The notes: generated by a model not told the origin, from the sequence alone. 64,000 nt of DNA from Thalassomonas sp. RHCl1 (GCF_947387555.1 NZ_CANDNZ010000019.1:1-64000); one strand, 5' to 3'. Shown: positions 36,147-45,248, counted from the first letter of the stretch. Made by a program: numbers and translations.

Positions 36147-37928
36147 TTATGCCTGTTTCCTGTGGTAGTGACGCAGGCCGTGTTCTTTTTGCCGCCCCTG
36201 GCTAAAGGCCGTTACCCGCTTTAAATAACCTATCACCCGGGTGCCGTGGTCGATATCTTCACTGCCGCAATGCCGGCAATGGTGGCGGGTTTGCTTATCA
36301 ATTTTTTCACATTCATTACAGATGGTGATTTTGACATTGACGCAGAAATAGTTGCAGCCGGTGCTGGCGGCGACATCGAATAGTTTGACATAGGCATCAG
36401 CCGATAAGCTTTCATCGAGATTCAGATGTAATGCCGAGCCGCCATCGAGGTATTGGGTAATTTCCCTGCCGTGTAAAATAAACTTATCCAGGTGGTTGGT
36501 GCTTTCATCCTCCACCAGGTAAAAGTAGGAGTTATAACAGTCCCGGTTAACCCGGTAGCCGTCTTTACTGTCCCACTTGGCATTTTTTACCCCGAGATTT
36601 TCCGCCGGGACAAACTCGGTATTAAACATATAACCATATTCTTGTTTGGCCGCCTGGTTGGCCTGGTAGATTACTTTTAAATGATCGCTGACAAAGTGCT
36701 TATAATCTGAGTTGTTGCCAACCTTAAGTCCTGAGAATTCGGCGGCTTCTGCCATACCGTTAATGCCTATGGTAAGAAATTGCTTATCCAGGGAAATAAA
36801 GCCGGCGTTATAGACAGACAGTGCCCCTTTGGCAAAATAATCTTCCATCAGCTTACGGTACGCCACCTGATATTGCTGGATTTTTGTGATTTCACTCGCC
36901 AACTCCCTGCCGTCTTGTACCAGGCGGTTCATATTGATGGTGATGACATTAATCGAACCGGTGGCGACGCCGCCTGCCCCTAAGGTATAAGAGAAGGTAT
37001 TGTCGCTGATCTCATTGCGTAACCGGCAGCAGGAGGCCAGGGAATCGGCGCTGTCTGACAGATAAATAAAGAAGGAGTTGCCGCGGGCTTTTTCTTCGGC
37101 AAGCTGACCGGCAAAGTGCTGGTCTTTACATTGACCGTCTTGGGTGAGAATGGCGGCAGTGATCACCGGAAAGGTTAGTACCGCTTTTTCCCGCTCATGG
37201 TTTATCCAGTTCAGGAAAAACATCTGCAGTTTATCGACACTTTGCCAGCTGGGCTTGGAAAAATCAGGGAAGACAAAGTCTTCAAACATGGAAGCAAAGT
37301 AATATTGATCAAAAACGGAAATATTCCAAAACACGCTCTGATAACCGCGAGCCGCTGCCGGCTGATTGATGGCATACACCACATGTTGCAGGTGATTTTC
37401 AATGGCTTTCTTGTGGGTGGTTAAATAGTCGTCGCCATATTCTTTACGGGCAAAATAATCGAAATAGGTAAGAAACTCTACCGTGGCCACCGCCCCGGCA
37501 AACTGGGCAGAAATGGCAAAAATCAAATTGACGAACGAGCCGCAAAAAGATTCCAGGTGTTTTGGCGCTTTTGATTCGCCACCGAGTTTGGTCAGGCCGT
37601 CAAGCAGGAAAGGGTACATGCTGATCGAGGTGCAATAGGGTTTTAAGCTGGTTTCATCATGCACATAAATTTCATGTGTCTCGATTTGTCTTTGGTATTC
37701 ATCCGCCAGGGCAGGGGAGAATAATTCGCTGATTTTATCTTTCACCAGGGTGCGGTTGATTTGGATAAAACAGTCTTTGAGCAGCTCGGCTTCGAGGGTG
37801 GCGATGTTTTTCTCGGTGACATTGGCATTGGCATCGAGCTTGGAGCCGTCGGCGGCATTTTGCGCAAAAAAGTAGTCGCTGATGAACGCTTTTTTAGTAT
37901 TAAGTTGTTGTTCACTAAGCTGCAGCAT
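36147..37928 (-). CDS. nrdD: Anaerobic (class III) ribonucleoside-triphosphate reductase
   Basis: A 593-residue protein of the shorter NrdD type, without an ATP-cone. It reduces ribonucleotides to deoxyribonucleotides under anoxia using a glycyl radical. Visible signatures are YVHDETSLKPYCTSISMYPF, GSFVNLIFAIS and SCCRLRNEISDNTFSYTLGA. The zinc-binding CNEC and CRHC pairs sit near residues 540-560, and RVIGYL at 564-569 provides Gly567 as the radical site. It overlaps nrdG by 14 bp in the same operon. Control by FNR and NrdR is suggested by sites upstream of nrdG. Confidence 0.94.
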   Translation of the reverse strand: MLQLSEQQLNTKKAFISDYFFAQNAADGSKLDANANVTEKNIATLEAELLKDCFIQINRTLVKDKISELFSPALADEYQRQIETHEIYVHDETSLKPYCTSISMYPFLLDGLTKLGGESKAPKHLESFCGSFVNLIFAISAQFAGAVATVEFLTYFDYFARKEYGDDYLTTHKKAIENHLQHVVYAINQPAAARGYQSVFWNISVFDQYYFASMFEDFVFPDFSKPSWQSVDKLQMFFLNWINHEREKAVLTFPVITAAILTQDGQCKDQHFAGQLAEEKARGNSFFIYLSDSADSLASCCRLRNEISDNTFSYTLGAGGVATGSINVITINMNRLVQDGRELASEITKIQQYQVAYRKLMEDYFAKGALSVYNAGFISLDKQFLTIGINGMAEAAEFSGLKVGNNSDYKHFVSDHLKVIYQANQAAKQEYGYMFNTEFVPAENLGVKNAKWDSKDGYRVNRDCYNSYFYLVEDESTNHLDKFILHGREITQYLDGGSALHLNLDESLSADAYVKLFDVAASTGCNYFCVNVKITICNECEKIDKQTRHHCRHCGSEDIDHGTRVIGYLKRVTAFSQGRQKEHGLRHYHRKQA

Positions 37929-38466
37929 GAAGGTTTCCTTTTGTTTCTTGTAAAGTGTTTGTTTGTAAAGGTTTTTTATTTATCGGCGTTAAATTGGCAT
38001 TGTGCTTATCTGCCGGCTTAACAAATAAATGATTGAGTTTTTTGCCTGTGGTGAGGTCAAAGAAGACCTGGTTGGTGCCCGGATTGTCCAGTCCGCCCCT
38101 TTGGGGATCCCATTTACCGGTTTTCAGGTAGGTCAGGTGCTCGCTGATGCCGATATCTATATGCTCCTGTCCGGAGTACAGGCAGGTTTTTAGTCCCAGT
38201 TGCCGGGCAATTTTGAGCTTTTCTATCAGCTCGGGCGCCTGCCATTCACCGCCGAAAAAAACAATGCAACTGAGCAGGCCGGCATATTGTGCCAGGTAAT
38301 GGCGAAAACTTTGGTTGCTTAAGTATTGTCCATTGTTCTCATTCCATAATTCTGTGCTGTGACAGCCGCGGCAACCGAGTTTACAGCCGGTGATGCTAAA
38401 GCACAGGCTGATCTCCCCCGGAACTTCCTGAAAGACTATGGTGGGCGCAAGACAGTTAAAGGTCAT
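37915..38466 (-). CDS. nrdG: Anaerobic ribonucleotide reductase activating protein (radical SAM)
   Basis: A 183-residue protein. CKLGCRGC (Cys28, Cys32, Cys35) is the radical-SAM [4Fe-4S] motif CxxxCxxC, preceded by IVFQEVPGEISLCFSITG, typical of NrdG. It generates the glycyl radical on NrdD. Upstream GTG 38505 is in frame, but the predicted transcription start (about 38500) lies inside that extension, so I chose ATG 38466. The 3' end overlaps nrdD by 14 bp, implying coupled translation. The order nrdG-nrdD is the reverse of E. coli nrdDG. Confidence 0.9.
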   Translation of the reverse strand: MTFNCLAPTIVFQEVPGEISLCFSITGCKLGCRGCHSTELWNENNGQYLSNQSFRHYLAQYAGLLSCIVFFGGEWQAPELIEKLKIARQLGLKTCLYSGQEHIDIGISEHLTYLKTGKWDPQRGGLDNPGTNQVFFDLTTGKKLNHLFVKPADKHNANLTPINKKPLQTNTLQETKGNLHAAA

Positions 38467-38502
38467 AAATGTCCATATGTAGTTGTTGTTGGTTTTTATA
38501 GG

Positions 38503-38548
38503 CACAATATAGTGTGTTTTTGTTGTCTTTTACCTTGATTGAGATCAA
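38503..38548 (-). promoter_or_regulatory. FNR-type class II promoter of nrdGD
   Basis: TTGATTGAGATCAA (38535-38548) is a perfect FNR consensus. Read on the minus strand, TATATT at 38506-38511 is the -10, giving a start near 38500 with the FNR site centred at about -41.5. A dyad CACAATATAGTG (38503-38514), similar to an NrdR box, overlaps the -10, so NrdR could occlude it. Confidence 0.75.
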
Positions 38549-38565
38549 GTTTTCGCTAGAAAGGA

Positions 38566-38612
38566 AAACTATATATAGTGCCTTGGCTTTTATATCCATC
38601 TATATATTGTGG
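38566..38612. promoter_or_regulatory. Pair of NrdR boxes upstream of nrdGD
   Basis: AAACTATATATAGTGC (38566-38581) and CATCTATATATTGTGG (38597-38612) both resemble the NrdR box ACACWATATATWGTGT. Their centres are 31 bp apart, three helical turns, the spacing expected for NrdR. They lie upstream of the FNR site. Confidence 0.65.
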
Positions 38613-38907
38613 TCTTTAGGTTTAGCCGCTCAGGAGAGGCGCTTCTGTGGAGAGCAAGACAGGGCCGGTAAAATGTAAAGGCCTGTCAATTTATGTAAAC
38701 CCTTTAAGACCCTGATGTAAAGAAAGGTAATCTAATGTAAAGGTGGCGAACTTTGCTTTAATTTCGTGTTCTATTTGCATTACCCTATGCGCTCAATCAA
38801 GCCCTGGACACCTTAAGATATCAATGTGATGTTGAGGACTTTTTGTACCTGAAATTTGTCCCGGATTTGCTTGGGTTTAGTTACTTTTATTTATTAAGGA
38901 TACTTTA
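38613..38907. other. Upstream region of the DUF4397 gene
   Basis: This spacer contains four phased ATGTAAA repeats (listed separately). From 38742 to the ATG at 38908 no clear sigma70 promoter stands out. No gene is seen. Confidence 0.4.
38673..38741 (+). promoter_or_regulatory. Four phased ATGTAAA direct repeats
   Basis: ATGTAAA occurs at 38673, 38693, 38715 and 38735, with spacings of 20, 22 and 20 bp (about two helical turns). Such one-face direct repeats are typical binding arrays of OmpR/PhoB- or LytTR-type regulators. The next downstream gene on this strand is the DUF4397 lipoprotein. Confidence 0.55.
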
Positions 38908-40371
38908 ATGAGACAAGAAGATCGGCGTGAAAGATTAACGGCTAAACCGCTGTTGCCCGCCTCCCTTTGCGCTATAACACTGGCTTTGTTAACCGGCTGC
39001 GGCTCCGGAGGTTCGAGCTCTGCTGATGATTCAGGCACGATTCAGTTATATAACGTCTCATCCAATGCCCCGGCAATTTTGATGACCATAGATGATGTCA
39101 GCCGCTCTTCTGCCAGTTTCGGGGAAACCACCTCCAATTATACCTATGAGACAGATGACGAATATGAGCTGGAGTTATCCTGGCAGGAAGATGACGACAA
39201 TGAGCAGGTGATTTATGAAGACCTGTTGGAAATTGTCAAAGACGAGCGCAAGTTGCTGGTGGTGGCCGGGGATATTCAACAGCCGGATATTATTTTTTAC
39301 CAGTTTGAAGAAGAAGATTTAGTTGATCTTAAAGATGCCGATGATGATGAGGACGACCAGTTTGTATTGAAGTTTCTCAATATGCAGGCGGGTTTTTCCG
39401 GCGTTGATGTTTACCTTTCGGAAAATAATGAAACCTTTGAAGAGGCGGTATTGTTAGGGCAGCTCAGTTACAGCGAGATGTCGCAGGCGTTTAACTATGA
39501 TACCGGGGATTATAAAATTTATCTTACCGAAGCGGGCAATACCGAGGTGTTGTTTGAAACAGACACCCTGGAATTTCCCTATTCCAGCCAGTATATTATG
39601 GCGCTGAGGGAGAATACCGGCCCGGGTGAGTCTCCTTTTGCCATGGATAAGATTTCCAAGTCTTCGTCAACGGTAGAATATACCAATGTTGAGTCCAGCG
39701 CCGAATTCAGGGTCTATAACGGTCTGATAGGGCACGGTACTGTCGATTTATATTTAGATGAAATCGATGACAGTGCAGAAATGTCCGCCATTGCCGAGGG
39801 AGCGTTCAGTGAAAGTGTGCTGCTTGAAAATGGCGATTATGCCATGCACCTGACGGCGGAAAATACCACTGAGGTGGTGACGGAAAATCACCTGCTGACG
39901 TTGAATTCCAATAATGACAAAACCGTGTTTTTCTACGAAACCGAAGTGGATGAAGATGAAAATGATGAAGATTGCCATATCCATGATGACTGCACCGAGG
40001 TAGAGTATGAAACCAATACTTTAACCGTGGATAACAGTTACGGTCATAGCTTGTATGATCACCAGGTCCAGATGATCCACCTTACCGATGAATATTCTGC
40101 CGTCGATGTCTATTTTGTCCGTCATGATGAAACCATAGACACCGCCCAGTACAGCTTGTACAGCAAAGTGTTTGACTCTACCTCGGTGACCTTGCCCAAT
40201 GACAGTTACGATATTTATGTCACCACCACACAAAATGAAGGTGAACTGATCCTGGCCAGTCTTTCCGTTACTTTAGACGAGGACAGCGGTGACTTGTTTC
40301 TGGTGCTGCAAGATGACGGCACCCCGGACAGTGAGCAATTTACCCTGACATTAACGTCGCAGGCAGATTAA
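38908..40371 (+). CDS. DUF4397-type acidic lipoprotein
   Basis: A 487-residue exported protein. A lipoprotein signal ends in LTGCGSGGSSSA (lipobox Cys at about 31). The mature part contains repeated DUF4397-like beta units: IQLYNVSSNAPAILMTIDD, VLKFLNMQAGFSGVDVYLSE, FRVYNGLIGHGTVDLYLDE and VQMIHLTDEYSAVDVYFV. It is strongly acidic, with stretches such as VDEDENDEDCHIHDDCTEVE that could bind cations. The function is unknown; it is probably an envelope or surface lipoprotein. AAGGA lies 8 nt before the ATG. A terminator at 40438 follows. Confidence 0.8.
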   Translation: MRQEDRRERLTAKPLLPASLCAITLALLTGCGSGGSSSADDSGTIQLYNVSSNAPAILMTIDDVSRSSASFGETTSNYTYETDDEYELELSWQEDDDNEQVIYEDLLEIVKDERKLLVVAGDIQQPDIIFYQFEEEDLVDLKDADDDEDDQFVLKFLNMQAGFSGVDVYLSENNETFEEAVLLGQLSYSEMSQAFNYDTGDYKIYLTEAGNTEVLFETDTLEFPYSSQYIMALRENTGPGESPFAMDKISKSSSTVEYTNVESSAEFRVYNGLIGHGTVDLYLDEIDDSAEMSAIAEGAFSESVLLENGDYAMHLTAENTTEVVTENHLLTLNSNNDKTVFFYETEVDEDENDEDCHIHDDCTEVEYETNTLTVDNSYGHSLYDHQVQMIHLTDEYSAVDVYFVRHDETIDTAQYSLYSKVFDSTSVTLPNDSYDIYVTTTQNEGELILASLSVTLDEDSGDLFLVLQDDGTPDSEQFTLTLTSQAD

Positions 40372-40433
40372 GCTTTTTTCGGGATATAACACAGACAGAA
40401 AGTCTTGTGCCGGTACTATAAAAAGTGTCGATA

Positions 40434-40865
40434 TCAGGAGGTCTTACTTTGGCGGGTAAGGCCTCTTTTTTTTGCCTGTCCCTTACTGAGCCAGCCTTTA
40501 ATAATGATGGCGGTTAACTGCGGATGTTCATTTGCCCGCAGCCTGACCCGTTTCAGCAACTTTTCTTTGTGGACATGGTTAAGTAAGGTCAAGGTTTTTT
40601 GATAGGACTTGGTTTGCCTAAGGGGATTTTTTTTGTTGCTCTTTTTACTTTTTGAGTTGCTTTTGGCTGTTGTCGCCTTGTTCTTTTTTGGGGACTTGCT
40701 TAAGGGCTTTTTTGCCTGGTCACTTGTTGTGGCTGGGGTTGTTTGAGCCGGTGGCTGTGCTTTTTTCACCCGGGCAGAAGCGCGGGGGACTTTACCGGAT
40801 TTAGCCGGTGCTGTTTGCCGTTGCCGGTTAAATAACCAGTCCAGGATTTGGGTCAGTATCTTCAT
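40434..40865 (-). CDS. Lys-rich basic hypothetical protein, 143 aa
   Basis: I do not recognise it. The N terminus is a short amphipathic helix (MKILTQILDWLFNRQ). Residues 20-85 are low-complexity Lys/Ser/Ala/Pro, histone-H1-like. The C-terminal 55 residues look folded (KTLTLLNHVHKEKLLKRVRL, LTAIIIKGWLSKGQAKK). Nucleic-acid binding is plausible from the charge only. No clear ribosome-binding site is seen. Its last codons overlap the terminator hairpin of the convergent DUF4397 gene. Confidence 0.6.
   Translation of the reverse strand: MKILTQILDWLFNRQRQTAPAKSGKVPRASARVKKAQPPAQTTPATTSDQAKKPLSKSPKKNKATTAKSNSKSKKSNKKNPLRQTKSYQKTLTLLNHVHKEKLLKRVRLRANEHPQLTAIIIKGWLSKGQAKKRGLTRQSKTS
40438..40473 (+). 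terminator. Terminator of the DUF4397 gene
   Basis: GAGGTCTTAC (40438-40447) pairs with GTAAGGCCTC (40456-40465) with one wobble, followed by eight T residues. It lies inside the 3' end of the convergent Lys-rich gene. Confidence 0.75.
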
Positions 40866-41047
40866 GCTATTATTGCTTGGTTTTATTGACCGGCTTTATG
40901 CCGGCCAGCTTTGGCTAGCGTTTTTTGCCGCTACTCTCTGTCCGGATATTTTGGCTAAATGAACAAAAACTCCCGGTCATTATATCAGGTAAAATATTGT
41001 TTTATAGCCTATATTCAATAACAGCTAACTTATATAAGGAACCTGTT

Positions 41048-41257
41048 ATGTCAGATCATACCTATAAAAAAGTAGAAATTGTCGGCTCGTCCAAAATCAG
41101 CAGTGATGACGCTATTCGCAATGCCATCGCCCAGTGCAGTAAAACCATGCGTAACCTTGACTGGTATGAAGTTACGGAATCCCGGGGACATTTAGTCAAT
41201 GGCGAAATCGCACATTTTCAGGTAACGCTTAAGGTCGGTTTCAGGATAGAAGATTAA
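41048..41257 (+). CDS. Dodecin family flavin-binding protein
   Basis: A 69-residue protein of normal dodecin length: YKKVEIVGSSKISSDDAIRN, then AQCSKTMRNLDWYEVTESRG with the flavin-stacking Trp, and GEIAHFQVTLKVGFRIED. Dodecins form hollow dodecamers that store or buffer flavins in the cytosol. An in-frame extension upstream to 40925 is open but lacks a ribosome-binding site; AAGGAAC precedes ATG 41048. A terminator follows at once. Confidence 0.92.
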   Translation: MSDHTYKKVEIVGSSKISSDDAIRNAIAQCSKTMRNLDWYEVTESRGHLVNGEIAHFQVTLKVGFRIED

Positions 41258-41299
41258 CGAAAATATTTCCCGGTAAAGCACTTATATAACGCCCTTAGT

Positions 41300-41331
41300 A
41301 AAGGTTATCTGCTGCCAGATAACCTTTTTAT
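41300..41331 (+). terminator. Terminator after dodecin gene
   Basis: AAAGGTTATCTG (41300-41311), loop CTGC, CAGATAACCTTT (41316-41327), then T residues. A perfect 12-bp stem. Confidence 0.88.
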
Positions 41332-41350
41332 CTAAGGGGTTTAATGGCGG

Positions 41351-41593
41351 TTATCGTTTAAGTTCATGGTCCCGGTAGTGTAAATCTTGCCAGCACTGGG
41401 GCAAGGCTTCACCGGAAGGGAAGATCAGATCTGCCTTATTAAAGCTTTCAGGATCCTGCTCTTCTTCACCATGTTGATAGCGGCCGATGATATTGGCTTT
41501 TGCTGGATTGACCAGGCCAAACATTTCGACGATGGCGACCAGATCGCCACTCTTTCTGTGTCTTAAAAACATCAGAAACTCCGATATTTTCAT
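41351..41593 (-). CDS. Small hypothetical protein, 80 aa
   Basis: Not recognised. The protein begins MKISEFLMFLRHRKSGDLVA and includes VNPAKANIIGRYQHGEEEQD and FPSGEALPQCWQDLHYRD. It is soluble, with no signal peptide. The composition and even codon use look genuine, but the ribosome-binding site is weak (AGCAGCTGG). It lies between the dodecin terminator and the cNMP-binding gene on the minus strand. Confidence 0.55.
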   Translation of the reverse strand: MKISEFLMFLRHRKSGDLVAIVEMFGLVNPAKANIIGRYQHGEEEQDPESFNKADLIFPSGEALPQCWQDLHYRDHELKR

Positions 41594-41746
41594 GCCAGCT
41601 GCTGTTTATAAGCCGGTAGCGGCCTTCCCGGTAATTTTAGTATGGTAGCTGCCGGCCCCTAGTGCAAGGACTGAAAGGGTTATAGGAGCATCAAGCGTGG
41701 GCCTCTGCCTTGCAGGCAAAAATTTCATCTCCCTGGTGTGTAACCT

Positions 41747-42238
41747 TTAGCCAAGCAGGGGGGGGGCCGGGATTGGCTGTTGCTGGTGCCGGGCATTGAT
41801 ATCATTGAGCTTTACTATGCGTTTCGCCATGCCGCTGATAATCGCGTCTTTGACTTTTTCGCGAATTTTTGCCGATAATTGTGAGAGTTTTTCCCGGTCC
41901 AGGCAAAGTAAAATGACATCGCTTTCGGCCAAAGCTGAGGTGCTTCTGGGTTTATTGGCAATAAAGCTGCCTTCACCGATAAATTCGCCCGGTTTGACCC
42001 GCCCAAGGGGGGTTTTATCTTTGGCGCGTTTGATACTGACTTCTCCGGATAAAATCAGGAAGAAATTATTGTCGTATTCTCCTTCCCTTTGCAGGTGTTG
42101 TCCTTTTTTGCAGATATAGCAACGGGCTTTTTCATCCAGCAAAGATTTTCTCTCGTCCAGGGAGAACTGTTCAAAAAAATCCAATCGGTTGGCTATTTCC
42201 ATTAAACGCAGCAACGGGATCTTATCAAGTGGCAGCAT
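41747..42238 (-). CDS. Cyclic nucleotide-binding domain protein without HTH
   Basis: A 163-residue protein that is a single cNMP-binding beta-roll: CKKGQHLQREGEYDNNFFLI, LSGEVSIKRA, LGRVKPGEFIGEGSFIANKP with RSTSALAESDVILLCL. The phosphate-binding cassette is present as GEFIGEGSFIANKPRSTSA. Unlike CRP/FNR regulators there is no C-terminal helix-turn-helix; it ends with a helix and a Gln/Pro tail. It probably acts as a stand-alone cyclic-nucleotide sensor; no partner is visible beside it. Confidence 0.85.
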   Translation of the reverse strand: MLPLDKIPLLRLMEIANRLDFFEQFSLDERKSLLDEKARCYICKKGQHLQREGEYDNNFFLILSGEVSIKRAKDKTPLGRVKPGEFIGEGSFIANKPRSTSALAESDVILLCLDREKLSQLSAKIREKVKDAIISGMAKRIVKLNDINARHQQQPIPAPPLLG

Positions 42239-42658
42239 ATGCTTGTGACTTCTTGCTTTAAGGTGATCGGGAAGAGGGCAGAATAATGGCTATTGCGGCG
42301 AATGTCTATCCGTTGGCCCAAATTAGCTAACAGCAGTGATGTCTGACAGTAATATCATCATAAGATTAAGTTTTTCAGGTGTTTTTTCTCTGCAAATGGC
42401 ATAGGTAAACGGGCTATTTATGTGTTTATGTTCTTTTGGGGTTTTATGGTAACGGGCATTGGCCTCATGGAATTTGGCCGCCGAAAGATAAAAAGGGTGG
42501 ATAAGGCAAGGAGAGTTGCCGGGGAAAACCGGGGGAGTAGCGTAAACTTGTATTTTCATGCGCTGTAACCCCTGGTCAGGCATTTACTTGCTTACTGGAT
42601 GTTTTTTACTATGGTTATATCAGTAAACGAGATTCATTGGTTTGAAAAGGATGCGGTA
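42239..42658. other. Spacer upstream of NADAR-RibA gene
   Basis: About 420 bp. It contains a minus-strand 86-codon open frame (42323-42583) of unconvincing composition, not called, and the upstream region of the NADAR fusion. No promoter stands out. Confidence 0.4.
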
Positions 42659-43750
42659 ATGGACAACGAACTTTGGTTTTACGAGCCGGAAGACAGAGAC
42701 GGCTATCTTTCTAATTTTGCCAGTTATCCTTTATATATTGACGGGAGCAAATGGCAAACCAGTGAACACTACTATCAAGCCCATAAGTTCACTGAACAAG
42801 CGATTATTACCGAGATACAACAAGCCCCGACCCCGGATGATGCCTTTCGTTTAAGCCGGGAGCATCAAAGTCAAATGCGCCAGGACTGGGATAGCATTAA
42901 ATGGCAAACCATGTTTACTGTGGTCAGCGAGAAGTTCCGGCAACACCCCTTGCTTGCCCATAAATTAATTGCTACCGGCAATTGTATTATCAAAGAGCAC
43001 TCCCATAAGGATGCCTATTGGGGGGATGGCGGAGACGGTAAAGGTGAAAATCACCTGGGAAAAATATTAATGGAGGTGAGAAGTTTATTAAAAAAACAGC
43101 TCCCTTATAAGTTCTTGCATTATGTCGAAACGGCCAAGCTGCCAACCCCCTGGGGAACTTTTGCCATGCACGGTTTTGTTGAGCCTGAGTCAGGTAAAGA
43201 GCATCTGGCGCTGAGCTACGGGCAGTGGCGTAAAGATGAACCGGTACTGATGCGTATCCACTCGGAATGTCTTACCGGTGATGCCTTGTTTAGTATGCGC
43301 TGTGACTGTGGTTTTCAGCTGCAAAAAGCCCTGCAAAATATTGTTAAAAATGGCAGCGGCGTTTTGCTTTATTTGCGCCAGGAAGGGCGCGGTATTGGCC
43401 TGCTCAATAAAATACGCGCCTATCAGCTTCAGGATCAGGGGGCCGATACCGTAGAAGCCAATGAACAATTGGGCTTTGCTGCGGATCTGCGTAAATATCA
43501 TTTTTGTGAAAGCATGCTGAGTTTTCTCGGCATCAACGAAGTTAAATTGATGACCAACAATCCCAGGAAAGTGAAAGCGTTGAAAAAAATTGGCATTAAC
43601 ATCGTCGAGCGGGTGAAATTGCAGGAAGGGCATAATCGCCATAATCATTTTTATCTTTCGACCAAGGCCGATAAATTAGGCCATATGTTTGAAGTGCCCA
43701 GCAGTAGCTCATTCGCTATCCATGAGATTAAAAAAGGGCACGGGTTATAA
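42659..43750 (+). CDS. NADAR-GTP cyclohydrolase II fusion protein
   Basis: A 363-residue fusion. The N-terminal NADAR/YbiA domain (about 1-145) shows [33 protein letters not shown] and [20 protein letters not shown]. The C-terminal GTP cyclohydrolase II domain (about 160-360) has [29 protein letters not shown] with the zinc cysteines, and [17 protein letters not shown] cyclohydrolase II makes the first riboflavin precursor. NADAR N-glycosidases are known to break down the reactive pyrimidine intermediates of this pathway, and such fusions have been described. I chose ATG 42659, preceded by AAAAGGA, over ATG 42599, which would add about 20 residues outside the domain. Confidence 0.93.
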   Translation: MDNELWFYEPEDRDGYLSNFASYPLYIDGSKWQTSEHYYQAHKFTEQAIITEIQQAPTPDDAFRLSREHQSQMRQDWDSIKWQTMFTVVSEKFRQHPLLAHKLIATGNCIIKEHSHKDAYWGDGGDGKGENHLGKILMEVRSLLKKQLPYKFLHYVETAKLPTPWGTFAMHGFVEPESGKEHLALSYGQWRKDEPVLMRIHSECLTGDALFSMRCDCGFQLQKALQNIVKNGSGVLLYLRQEGRGIGLLNKIRAYQLQDQGADTVEANEQLGFAADLRKYHFCESMLSFLGINEVKLMTNNPRKVKALKKIGINIVERVKLQEGHNRHNHFYLSTKADKLGHMFEVPSSSSFAIHEIKKGHGL

Positions 43751-43943
43751 CCATAACGTTTATCTGCTGCAAGGTTTTCTTCCTCAATATTCGCCGGCAA
43801 ATGCCGGCGTTTGCTTGCTTTTGCGATTGCCTGTAGAGACGGCTGTTCAAGTTATTACGCACAAACTTTATTTAAGCGCTGGTCTAGGCGGAGATATTTA
43901 AGTTATAATTTCATCTTTGTTTCTCTGAAGATTTTATCAGCTC

Positions 43944-45248
43944 ATGAAGTTTCCTGGTCGTCGCCAACATAAGCATTATTTTCCCGTTGAAGATAAAGAT
44001 CCCCTTACTAATCAAATCAACCGCAATTCCCGGCTTGAGCGCAGCTATATTGTCGGTATCGATCAAACCCTGGTAGATATCGAAGCCAAAGTGGACAATG
44101 CCTTTCTTGAAGAATTTAATTTGAAAAGAGGTATGTCCCAGGTGATTGATGATGAGGTGACCCACGCCCTTTATCAGCGCTTAAAATCGGAAGACTTGGT
44201 GGATTATGAATATGCCGGTGGCACCATTGCCAATACCATGCATAACTATTCCGTGCTGGCGGACGATCGTTCGGTGCTGCTGGGGGTGATGTCAGAAGAC
44301 ATTAAAATCGGTGGTTATGCCTACCGCTTTATCAGCAACACTTCCAGCCGGGTAGATTTGAATTATCTGCAACCCATCAATGGCCCTATCGGTCGTTGTT
44401 TCACGCTGATCGACGATACCGGTGAGCGGACTTTTGCCCTCAATTACGGCTTGATCAACCGTTTGAAGCCGGAATCCATTGATGAGCAGTTAATTGCCGA
44501 ATCTTCGGCGTTAGTGATCAGCTCGTATTTAATGCGCACCGAAGGTGAAGATACCATGACTGAAGCGGCGATCAAGGCCGTGGAATGCGCCAATGAGCAC
44601 GGTGTGCCTGTGGTATTGACCTTAGGAACGAAATTTCTGATCGAAGAAGATCCCAAGTGGTGGCAGGATTTTGTCAAAAAACATGTCGATATTCTGGCGA
44701 TGAATGAAGAAGAAGGGCTGGCGATTTCCGGTTTTGACGATCCTTTGCTTGCTGCCGATGCTGCCCTGGACTGGGTAGACTTAGTCATTTGTACCGCCGG
44801 TGCCCAGGGACTCTTTATGGCGGGTTATGTTGATGAAGAGTTTAAGCGCGCCACCGAGCACCAGTTACTGCCGGGTAAAATTCCTGATTTTAACCGCTAT
44901 GAGTTTTCCCGGGCGATGCGCTATAAAGATTGTAAGAACCCTATCCGGGCCTACACCCATACCGCGCCTTATATGGGCGGACCGGAAAGCATTAAAAATA
45001 CCAATGGCGCCGGAGACGGCGCCTTATCTGCGTTATTACATGATTTATGCGCGAATGTATATCATAAGCTTAATGTTGATAATTCCAGTAAGCACAGGCA
45101 AAAAGCCCTGACGTATTCCTCGTTATCGCAGATCAGTAAATACGCCAACCGGGTCAGCTATGAAGTGCTGGTACAGCACTCACCGAGACTTTCCCGTGGT
45201 TTACCGGAAAGAGAAGATAGCCTGGAACAGGCGTACTGGGCGTTATAG
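43944..45248 (+). CDS. gsk: Inosine-guanosine kinase
   Basis: A 434-residue PfkB/ribokinase-fold kinase that phosphorylates inosine and guanosine for purine salvage. Family features are MKFPGRRQHKHYFPVEDKDP at the start, YEYAGGTIANTMHNYSVLAD for the nucleoside site, GPIGRCFTLIDDTGERTFAL in the middle, and the catalytic NTNGAGDGALSALLHDL anion hole with its Asp. Its length equals E. coli Gsk. A terminator follows 25 bp after the stop. Confidence 0.96.
   Translation: MKFPGRRQHKHYFPVEDKDPLTNQINRNSRLERSYIVGIDQTLVDIEAKVDNAFLEEFNLKRGMSQVIDDEVTHALYQRLKSEDLVDYEYAGGTIANTMHNYSVLADDRSVLLGVMSEDIKIGGYAYRFISNTSSRVDLNYLQPINGPIGRCFTLIDDTGERTFALNYGLINRLKPESIDEQLIAESSALVISSYLMRTEGEDTMTEAAIKAVECANEHGVPVVLTLGTKFLIEEDPKWWQDFVKKHVDILAMNEEEGLAISGFDDPLLAADAALDWVDLVICTAGAQGLFMAGYVDEEFKRATEHQLLPGKIPDFNRYEFSRAMRYKDCKNPIRAYTHTAPYMGGPESIKNTNGAGDGALSALLHDLCANVYHKLNVDNSSKHRQKALTYSSLSQISKYANRVSYEVLVQHSPRLSRGLPEREDSLEQAYWAL

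Noticed and set aside
42323-42583. 86-codon minus-strand frame upstream of the NADAR fusion
   Set aside because: Composition unlike a real protein and no ribosome-binding site.
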